This document shows positions 14,682-20,816 of a stretch of 25,907 nucleotides of DNA, piece after piece. The stretch lies in NCBI GenBank assembly GCA_902766475.1, contig CACXDQ010000016.1:1-25907 (forward strand), written 5' to 3'. Numbering within the stretch: the stretch's first letter is position 1; each line of letters opens with the position of its first letter. This DNA is from an uncultured Eubacteriales bacterium. GTDB lineage: Bacteria > Bacillota > Clostridia > Christensenellales > Borkfalkiaceae. The notes under the pieces are model-generated. The model worked only from the letters and a program-made list of their open reading frames with translations. It ran no database searches and had not been told where the DNA came from. A program made the translations under genes and the position numbers.

Positions 14682-16574
14682 ATGTCTGATTTAAGAAGTT
14701 TTTCATACAAGATAAGCTTTTCCGAAAACTGCGATGAAAAAACCATCGGGGAATTTATCGAAAAGCTTAAAAATATTAAGGGCATAGCAAAAGACGGCAT
14801 GCCCGAAATTGTCGATAATGAGCTTAAATACGCCATCGATGAATGGGCGAGCGAGTACGACGTATTCAGTGAGATACTTAAAGCGTCTGAGTTTTACGGC
14901 GTCGAGATAGAACTTGACGATGCGGCGGAAGATATAAAAATCGACAAAATAAACGACAAAGAAGAAAATGTCGATGCAACCGAAGATAATGAAGATGAAG
15001 AAAAGAAAGAAAAAAAGGTCGATTTTATCGAAAAAATCATTGTTTTAGGTCTTTCCGCCGTCTTGCTTATTGTCGGGCTTATAATATCTAACGCTCAGGC
15101 AAAGAGCTGGATTTTCATGCTGTCTTTCGCCTTTGCCGGATACGAAACGCTTTACGATACGATTTCAAAAGTCGTAAAAAAACAATATGTACTTGAAGAA
15201 ATTCTGATCATCGGCTCGGCGCTCGTAGTGCTTTATACAAACAGAGCGCTCGAAGGTTGCCTCATTATGATTTTTTATTCTTGCCTTACGTTTGGCGAAA
15301 AGCTCATCAAGAGCAGAGCGGATAATTATCTTGATAAATTGAGGTTATCCGACGACGATAACGATAAAAAAGCGTTGGAAGCGCTTGAAAAGGCAAGCGG
15401 CGATATTGTTCCCGAAAACGAAAAGGTTTCCGAAAAGAGATTTAAAATCCAGATTGTTTTTGTTATTTTAGGTGCTTTAATTGCTTTTATCCCTCCGTTT
15501 TTCAACGTGTCGAGATACGGCGAACTTCTCACGTCAAAGTGGCTTTATATAGGAATGATTGTCATATCTCTCGTTCCGTTTGAAAGCCTTTTAAAGAGTG
15601 TTTTCGAGAGTTATTACAATGCCGCCGTGTTTATGTCGAAAAAAAATATTTACATGAAAAATTTCAAGGCTTTTTTAGATGTTTCCGAAATTGAAAAAGT
15701 CGTATTCGACAAGACGGGCGTGATAACCGCCAACGGCTGTGAAATTAAAGAGATATTAAGCGAAAACGTCGAAAAAGTAAAAAATATCTTTCTTGCCGCC
15801 GAAGAGCATTGCGATCATCCCATCGCATCAGCCGCTTACCAAAAATACGGGAAGTCAGATTTGAAAGCGGAAAACGTCGAATATTTGTCGGGGTTTGGCA
15901 TAATTTGTAAGATCGGCGGTAAAAAAGTTGCCGTCGGAAACAAGCTATTAATGGTAAGAGAGGGCATTAAATTTGCCGAGTATAACGGCGTTGATTCGCC
16001 CGTATATGTAAGCGAAGAAGGAAAATATATAGGCACTGTCGTTGTCGGTTATACCGTTAAGAATAACGCTTACGGCGCAATTAAAGAGCTTGAAGAAGAT
16101 ATTGGCATTTTTTCCGAGATAGTAAGCTCAGACAGTTTAAACGCCGTCAATGAAATAAAGAGAAAAATTGACGCTAAAAAAGCGATTGCCGGGGCGTCGG
16201 ATAAGTTTAAACTGAGTAAGATAAACGATAAAAAGACGCTTTACGTCGGAAATGCTATTACCGACGTCGAAGTATTAAATAAAGCTGAAATATCTTATTC
16301 GTTGAACGGAATTACGGATAAAGCGAGCGTAAGCTCTTTGGCGGGCGAGGTAAAGGATATTCCGTCCGTAGTAAAGCTCGCCAAGCGAACTAAAAAAATA
16401 TGCAAACAAAATTTTATGATACTTTTAATTTCTAAGATCGCTCTTGCCGTTATAGGCGTTTGTTTGGCCGCCGTTCTATCTCAAAACTGCATCTGGTATA
16501 TTTTCCTTGCAAATTGCGTTATTTTTGCTTTACTTCATTTAAACGCAATGAGAAATTTGACGGAAACTATATAA
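14682..16574 (+). CDS. degenerate P1B-type (CadA/ZntA-like) ATPase homologue lacking the actuator domain
   Basis: The protein has 630 residues. Residues 5-80 look like a heavy-metal-associated domain, but the CxxC site is replaced by a single Cys17. An acidic Lys/Glu/Asp linker (80-113) follows, then four TM segments (about 117-205), matching the start of CadA/ZntA pumps (FAGYETLYDTISKVV, FGEKLI). The ~100-residue actuator domain with TGES is missing: residues 222-242 bridge directly to the segment preceding TM5 (VILGALIAFIPPFF). The CPC metal site reads VPF (298-300). The phosphorylation motif survives as DKTGV (Asp343) and HP (379-380) is kept, but GDGxND reads GNAITD (523-528). The TM8 Asp ligand is Asn611. 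The scaffold is intact from end to end, so it is not decay in progress. It is unlikely to pump metal; a sensor or scaffold role is inferred. Confidence 0.85.
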   Translation: MSDLRSFSYKISFSENCDEKTIGEFIEKLKNIKGIAKDGMPEIVDNELKYAIDEWASEYDVFSEILKASEFYGVEIELDDAAEDIKIDKINDKEENVDATEDNEDEEKKEKKVDFIEKIIVLGLSAVLLIVGLIISNAQAKSWIFMLSFAFAGYETLYDTISKVVKKQYVLEEILIIGSALVVLYTNRALEGCLIMIFYSCLTFGEKLIKSRADNYLDKLRLSDDDNDKKALEALEKASGDIVPENEKVSEKRFKIQIVFVILGALIAFIPPFFNVSRYGELLTSKWLYIGMIVISLVPFESLLKSVFESYYNAAVFMSKKNIYMKNFKAFLDVSEIEKVVFDKTGVITANGCEIKEILSENVEKVKNIFLAAEEHCDHPIASAAYQKYGKSDLKAENVEYLSGFGIICKIGGKKVAVGNKLLMVREGIKFAEYNGVDSPVYVSEEGKYIGTVVVGYTVKNNAYGAIKELEEDIGIFSEIVSSDSLNAVNEIKRKIDAKKAIAGASDKFKLSKINDKKTLYVGNAITDVEVLNKAEISYSLNGITDKASVSSLAGEVKDIPSVVKLAKRTKKICKQNFMILLISKIALAVIGVCLAAVLSQNCIWYIFLANCVIFALLHLNAMRNLTETI

Positions 16575-16583
16575 TTTTAAAAA

Positions 16584-16606
16584 GTGCGGCTGCAATAAAG
16601 CCGCAC
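16584..16606 (+). promoter_or_regulatory. hairpin in front of the GH78 gene
   Basis: GTGCGGCT (16584-16591) pairs perfectly with AGCCGCAC (16599-16606) around a seven-base loop, and flanking AAAA and TTTT could extend it. There is no immediate U-tract, and AAGGAG of the next gene follows 10 bases later. It may be a weak terminator for the ATPase gene or an mRNA processing or stability element. Confidence 0.5.
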
Positions 16607-16626
16607 ATTGCTTTTAAGGAGTTATT

Positions 16627-18612
16627 ATGCACGTTTTCAAAGGCAAGTGGATAACGAATTCATTGTTTTATAATATTAAGCCGTCCGACGCATACATAGA
16701 CGTATATTCCATGACGGAACAACCTCAACCGTTATTACAAAACTCTCACGTTCTTTTCAGAGATAAATTCATGTGGAACGGTGAGAGAAAGGTTTATCTT
16801 TATTTTTCTGCCGACGATTATTGCAAAGTATATATAAACGGAAAGTTTGCCGTTCAGGGCCCTGCGACGTCGTATCCCTTTCATTATTATTATCTTAGGG
16901 TGGATATAACCCGATTTTTAAATAAAGGTGAAAACTTAATTGCATTTCATACCATTTATCAAGGTCTTGTAAACAGAGTTTGGGTGAGCGGAGATCTTCG
17001 CCACGGGCTTATTTATGATATCGTTTGCGGTAAAGAGGTTTTGACTTATTCTTGCAAAAAAGTAAAAACTATAGAGCATTGCGGCTACACCATATCTCAT
17101 ATCGTCGGATATGACACTCAGTTTTTGGAAAATTACGACGCTCGTTGCAGAGAATACGGATTTGAAAAATCGTCTTTTGAAGATACTTACTGGGAAAATG
17201 CGTGTGAGAGAAAATTTGTCGATTATAAATTATATCCTCAGCCTACTCCGATTTTGAAAAATGAGATAATAAAGCCTCAAATATTCAAAAAGACGGGCGA
17301 CAAACTGTTTATTGATTTTGGAAAAGAATTTGTCGGAAACCCCGTTATTTGCGTTGAGAACGGAAAAAGCGGCGACGTTTTGTCCATTCGGTGCGGAGAA
17401 GAACTAAACGATGACGGAACGGTAAGGTATAAGATGCGCTGTAATTGCGATTATTCGGAAACCATAACGCTTAAAGGCGGCGAAAACCATTACGAGCCAT
17501 ACGATTATAAATCGCTGAGATACGTTGAGGTTGTCGGTGTAAATGACGATTTAAAATTGTCCGTCTATGGCAACGCCCGTCATTATCCTTTTGTGTTAAA
17601 GGCTGAATGTTGTTATAACGATAAAAATTCAAGAGATATTTTTGAGCTTTGCGTAAACACTTTGAAATTCGGGCTTCAAGACGGATATCTCGATTGTCCG
17701 AGCCGTGAAAAAGGGCAATATTTCGGCGACGGTGTATGGTCGGCGGTCACACACATTGTTTTGACGGGTGATACAAGGCTTTATAAAAAGTTTATCGCAG
17801 ACTTTTTTAACTCGACGAAAATAGTAAGGGGAGGCACGGCGCAAGGACCTTGTTCGCTCGTTCAAAAAATTGCGGAATATCCGCTTATGGCGGTAATTTC
17901 TCTTAAATATTATCTTAAACTTACCGGCGACATTAAATTTGTCGCTTGCAAAAAAGACGAGTTTTACGACGTTTTAAAATTCTATTTTGACGCTTATGCA
18001 AGAAAAGACGGTTTGATTTCCGTCTATGACAGATGGAACGTCGTCGATTGGCCTCAATCTGCCCGTGACGATTATGATTTCGACTTGTCGCAGGGAAAGG
18101 AAATACACGGCTATCACAACGTTATGAACGCCTATTGGATAATGGCGCTTTTAAGTTATGAGCGTCTTTACGGCAAAGTCGATTTTTTGTCTGTCGAAGA
18201 CGTAAAAGCCGCATATAAAAAAATTTTTTATGATGAAAAGACCGCTAAATTCAGGGACAGAGATGGCGGCGAGCATTGCGCAATTTCGTCGCAAGTATTC
18301 GGGCTTTTGACGGGTGTGGTCAAAAGCGACAAAGCGAAAAAAATATTGCTGAAGATGATCGAGGAAAAGAGGCTTTCAAAAAGCAATCTGTTTGTTACGC
18401 CGATTATTTTTACTTGGCTTAAACTAAACGGAAAAGAAGAACTTTTACATTCGCTTATCTGTGATAGCGGAGCATGGCTCAATATGATAAACGAAGGAGC
18501 GACAACTACTTTCGAGGCGTTTTCAAAGTCGGCAAAGGTCAATGCGTCGCTATTCCATACAATGTTTGCTTTCCCGGCGATATTTATGGTAAAAAGCAAT
18601 TTATTCAACTGA
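16627..18612 (+). CDS. GH78 alpha-L-rhamnosidase-like glycoside hydrolase, cytosolic
   Basis: The protein has 661 residues. The N-terminal half is beta-rich, with a carbohydrate-binding-like jelly roll (about 50-125: FSADDYCKVYINGK). The (alpha/alpha)6 catalytic domain begins near residue 330. The motif DCPSREKGQYFGDG places Asp356, Glu361 and Asp368 at the same spacing as Asp567, Glu572 and Asp579 of Bacillus GL1 RhaB rhamnosidase. Glu630 in EGATTTFE corresponds to Glu841 of that enzyme. All four key acids are therefore present. It is shorter than many GH78 enzymes and has no signal peptide, so it should act on imported rhamnosides. The ATG at 16627 has AAGGAG 5 bases before it. Rhamnulokinase lies upstream on the same strand but not adjacent. 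The sugar specificity remains inferred. Confidence 0.85.
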   Translation: MHVFKGKWITNSLFYNIKPSDAYIDVYSMTEQPQPLLQNSHVLFRDKFMWNGERKVYLYFSADDYCKVYINGKFAVQGPATSYPFHYYYLRVDITRFLNKGENLIAFHTIYQGLVNRVWVSGDLRHGLIYDIVCGKEVLTYSCKKVKTIEHCGYTISHIVGYDTQFLENYDARCREYGFEKSSFEDTYWENACERKFVDYKLYPQPTPILKNEIIKPQIFKKTGDKLFIDFGKEFVGNPVICVENGKSGDVLSIRCGEELNDDGTVRYKMRCNCDYSETITLKGGENHYEPYDYKSLRYVEVVGVNDDLKLSVYGNARHYPFVLKAECCYNDKNSRDIFELCVNTLKFGLQDGYLDCPSREKGQYFGDGVWSAVTHIVLTGDTRLYKKFIADFFNSTKIVRGGTAQGPCSLVQKIAEYPLMAVISLKYYLKLTGDIKFVACKKDEFYDVLKFYFDAYARKDGLISVYDRWNVVDWPQSARDDYDFDLSQGKEIHGYHNVMNAYWIMALLSYERLYGKVDFLSVEDVKAAYKKIFYDEKTAKFRDRDGGEHCAISSQVFGLLTGVVKSDKAKKILLKMIEEKRLSKSNLFVTPIIFTWLKLNGKEELLHSLICDSGAWLNMINEGATTTFEAFSKSAKVNASLFHTMFAFPAIFMVKSNLFN

Positions 18613-18625
18613 AATTGTAACCGTT

Positions 18626-18654
18626 AAGGCGCTCGCAATTTTTGCGAGCGCCTT
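18626..18654 (+). terminator. hairpin after GH78 gene
   Basis: AAGGCGCTCGCAA (18626-18638) pairs perfectly with TTGCGAGCGCCTT (18642-18654) around a three-base loop. The U-tract is displaced (T-rich from 18660). It probably terminates the GH78 transcript ahead of spoVAD. Confidence 0.75.
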
Positions 18655-18656
18655 GC

Positions 18657-18690
18657 GTATTATATTTATTTTTTTCAGCATACTTTTATC
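18657..18690 (+). promoter_or_regulatory. candidate sigma-G-type promoter of spoVAD, placed for a leaderless start
   Basis: CATACTT (18679-18685) matches six of seven bases of the forespore sigma-G -10 element (CATACTA). GTATT at 18657-18661, 17 bases upstream, is a weak -35. Only five bases separate the -10 from the ATG, so the mRNA would begin at or next to the start codon. No Shine-Dalgarno sequence is present. Confidence 0.42.
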
Positions 18691-19719
18691 ATGGAAAAGA
18701 TAAATGGTAAAACGACGTTATTTTTTAAAAATAAACCTTCAATTATAGGCACATCGACAATCGTCGGGCCGAAAGAGGGCGAGGGAAATCTTGCAAAATA
18801 TTTCGATAAAATTATTGACGACGATAAATTCGGAGAAAAGACTTTTGAGAAAGCCGAATGTAAAATGCTCACTTACGCAATCGAACATTCGATAAAAAAT
18901 GCCGGTTTAAAACTTGACGATATAGACGCAATTTTATCGGGCGATCTTTTAAATCAGATAATATCTTCAAGCTTTTCGGCAAGGGAATTCAATATTCCGT
19001 ATTTAGGAGTTTATAATGCTTGCTCGACTATGACGGAAGCTCTTTTACTTTCTGCGGCACTTATTGACGGCGGATATATGGAGAATACGGTTGCGGCGAC
19101 GGGCAGTCATTTTTCAACTGCCGAAAGACAATATCGCTATCCGCTCGAACTCGGCTGTGTGAGGCCGCCGCAATCTCAGTGGACGGTAACGGGAGCGGGG
19201 AGTGCCGTAATTTCGGCAAGGCAAGGCGATTTCCCCAAAATAACGTGCGCCACGATAGGTAAAGTAACCGATTTCGGCGTAACGGACGCAAACAATATGG
19301 GGGCGGCGATGGCGCCTGCGGCAATGACTACGCTTCTTACTCATTTTAAAAACACAAATCTTACGCCCGAATATTACGACCTCATAATTACCGGCGATCT
19401 CGGTGCGCTCGGAAGCAGACTTTTAAAAGATATTATGAAAGAAAGGGGTGTAAATATCGATTTAAACCACGTCGATTGCGGAGAGCTGATATTCAATATC
19501 GACGAAAAGGAATATCAGGGCGGAAGCGGCGCCGGTTGTAGCGCAACGGTCTTTAACTCTTATATTTACGATAAACTTAAAAGAAAGAAGTTGAACAAGG
19601 TGTTATTCGTTGCGACGGGCGCACTTTTGTCGACGGTTTCAACTCAGCAAGGCGAAACGATACCGGCTATCGCTCACGCAGTTTCGATAGAAAACGATAA
19701 AGGAGTTAATAATGACTGA
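18691..19719 (+). CDS. spoVAD: stage V sporulation protein AD (dipicolinic acid uptake)
   Basis: The protein has 342 residues and a thiolase/KAS III-like fold. The N-terminus MEKINGKTTLFF aligns with MKLTGKQTWVF of Bacillus SpoVAD, which fixes the ATG at 18691. Other matches are the GPKEGEG segment, LSGDLLNQ, NACSTMTEAL, SHFSTAERQYRYP, KVTDFGVTDANNMG followed by AAMAPAA, and the late GGSGAGCSA and VATGALLS. SpoVAD binds dipicolinic acid and is needed for its import into the developing spore. The usual upstream partner spoVAC is missing; a glycoside hydrolase gene precedes instead. It overlaps spoVAE by 8 bases. There is no ribosome binding site, but a sigma-G-like -10 lies right before the start. 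Confidence 0.97.
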   Translation: MEKINGKTTLFFKNKPSIIGTSTIVGPKEGEGNLAKYFDKIIDDDKFGEKTFEKAECKMLTYAIEHSIKNAGLKLDDIDAILSGDLLNQIISSSFSAREFNIPYLGVYNACSTMTEALLLSAALIDGGYMENTVAATGSHFSTAERQYRYPLELGCVRPPQSQWTVTGAGSAVISARQGDFPKITCATIGKVTDFGVTDANNMGAAMAPAAMTTLLTHFKNTNLTPEYYDLIITGDLGALGSRLLKDIMKERGVNIDLNHVDCGELIFNIDEKEYQGGSGAGCSATVFNSYIYDKLKRKKLNKVLFVATGALLSTVSTQQGETIPAIAHAVSIENDKGVNND

Positions 19720-20083
19720 AATAATTCTCGGATATTTAAAGGCTTTTTTAGTTGGCGGCAGTATTTGTTTTATCGCACAACTTCTCATAAATTATACTAA
19801 ACTGACTTCGGGTAAAATACTCGTTTATTTCTTACTTGCCGGCGTTGTATTACAAGCTTTCGGGCTGTATCAGTACCTCGTTGATTTTGGCGGAGCCGGA
19901 GCGACAGTTCCTATCTGCGGTTTCGGTTACCTTCTCGCAAACGGAGCGATACGAGGCGCCGAACAAGGTTTGTTCGGCGCATTCACGGGCGGACTTTCCG
20001 CAGCGTCGGCAGGTCTAACGGCGGCGATCGTGTTCGGATATTTTATTGCGTTGATTTTTAAATCGAGGTCAAAAAAGAATTAA
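19712..20083 (+). CDS. spoVAE: stage V sporulation protein AE (SpoVAEB type)
   Basis: A 123-residue integral membrane protein with about four hydrophobic segments. The sequence starts FLVGGSICFIAQLLI and contains the conserved FGGAGATVPICGFGYLLANGA... region split across segments 2 and 3, then GLFGAFTGGLSAASAGLTAAI. These are hallmarks of the SpoVAC/SpoVAE family; the length and the place directly behind spoVAD identify it as SpoVAE(B). It is part of the SpoVA channel complex in the inner forespore membrane, which moves Ca-dipicolinate. The ATG has AGGAG at a 6-base spacing within the end of spoVAD, so the pair is translationally coupled. No hairpin follows before yunB. Confidence 0.95.
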   Translation: MTEIILGYLKAFLVGGSICFIAQLLINYTKLTSGKILVYFLLAGVVLQAFGLYQYLVDFGGAGATVPICGFGYLLANGAIRGAEQGLFGAFTGGLSAASAGLTAAIVFGYFIALIFKSRSKKN

Positions 20084-20088
20084 TGCTT

Positions 20089-20101
20089 CATATAATTTAA
20101 T
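20089..20101 (+). promoter_or_regulatory. candidate -10 element directly before yunB
   Basis: CATATAAT (20089-20096) fits both a sigma-E -10 (CATACANT, one mismatch) and a sigma-A TATAAT. Only TTAAT separates it from the ATG. The possible sigma-E -35 (TCAAAAA) is weak. No Shine-Dalgarno sequence is present, so the mRNA may be leaderless. Confidence 0.35.
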
Positions 20102-20743
20102 ATGAAGAAAAGGCGAAAAAGAACGTTAATAAAAATATTTATCTTTATATGTTGCGTTATAATATTATCTTTTTCGCTCTATATTTCTTCAGAAAAAGTT
20201 TTGGAAGAAATAGCCGTTAAAAAATATTCTTCGGTGATTTCAACTGCATCATACAGAGCGATAGATAGCGTAATGGAAAATGATTATGATTATAAATCGC
20301 TCGTGAAAACACAACAAAACAACGACGGTGATATTATTATGCTTATGACGGACAGCTATGTAGTAAATAAGCTCGCAACGGAAATTGCCAACACAGCTTT
20401 TAAGATTTTAAAAGAAGAATGTGAAAACGGTTTGGACGTTCCTCTCGGCGCTTTCAGCGGAATAAGAATGTTGAGCGGCTTCGGCGTACCGATAAATATG
20501 AAACTTTTGACCGTTTCAAACGTAAAATGCGAAATCTCTTCAAGGTTTGAAAATCTGGGCATCAACCAGACAAGACATTTAATGTATATAAATATTATAT
20601 CCGACGTTGCGATAATTACAAAAATTTCAACAAAGACGGCGAGCGACAATATTTCCATACTTGCTTATGACAATTTATTGGTTGGTAAAATACCGTCTGT
20701 TTTAGTAGATTCTTCCGTAATAGGCAAGGGAAGCGTAAAATAA
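20102..20743 (+). CDS. yunB: sporulation protein YunB
   Basis: The protein has 213 residues. A basic start (MKKRRKRT) and one TM segment (about 9-27) anchor it, with the rest outside the membrane. The family marks are VPLGAFSGIRMLSGFGVPINMK-type sequence (PLG...SG...GFGVPI) and the strongly conserved GINQTRH followed by a beta-rich end. YunB is a sigma-E controlled protein required for proper spore formation or germination in Bacillus subtilis; its mechanism is unknown. The gene starts 18 bases after spoVAE, has no ribosome binding site and has its own -10-like element at the start codon. A strong terminator follows. Linkage to spoVAD-spoVAE suggests a shared spore role, though different sigma factors may act. 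Confidence 0.9.
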   Translation: MKKRRKRTLIKIFIFICCVIILSFSLYISSEKVLEEIAVKKYSSVISTASYRAIDSVMENDYDYKSLVKTQQNNDGDIIMLMTDSYVVNKLATEIANTAFKILKEECENGLDVPLGAFSGIRMLSGFGVPINMKLLTVSNVKCEISSRFENLGINQTRHLMYINIISDVAIITKISTKTASDNISILAYDNLLVGKIPSVLVDSSVIGKGSVK

Positions 20744-20748
20744 TTTAT

Positions 20749-20780
20749 AAAACGAGAGAAAAGCTCTCGTTTTTTCTTTT
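20749..20780 (+). terminator. intrinsic terminator after yunB
   Basis: AAAACGAGAG (20749-20758) pairs with CTCTCGTTTT (20764-20773) around a five-base loop, followed by a long T-rich tract to 20780. Confidence 0.93.
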
Positions 20781-20805
20781 CAAAAAAGTAAATATCTGTT
20801 AAAAT
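20777..20805 (+). promoter_or_regulatory. extended -10 promoter of the U32-mutS2 operon
   Basis: TTTTCA (20777-20782), a 17-base gap and TAAAAT (20800-20805) with the extended TG at 20797-20798. Transcription would start around 20811-20814, at or just before the ATG pair at 20814 and 20817. No Shine-Dalgarno sequence lies between. A second hexamer, TATAAT, sits at 20805-20810. Confidence 0.5.
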
Positions 20806-20816
20806 ATAATTGTATG

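Noticed and set aside
14682..16574. The degenerate ATPase gene as a decaying pseudogene
   Set aside because: The frame is uninterrupted over 630 codons, the membrane segments and several motifs are kept, and the actuator loss is a clean in-frame junction, which fits a maintained protein better than random decay.
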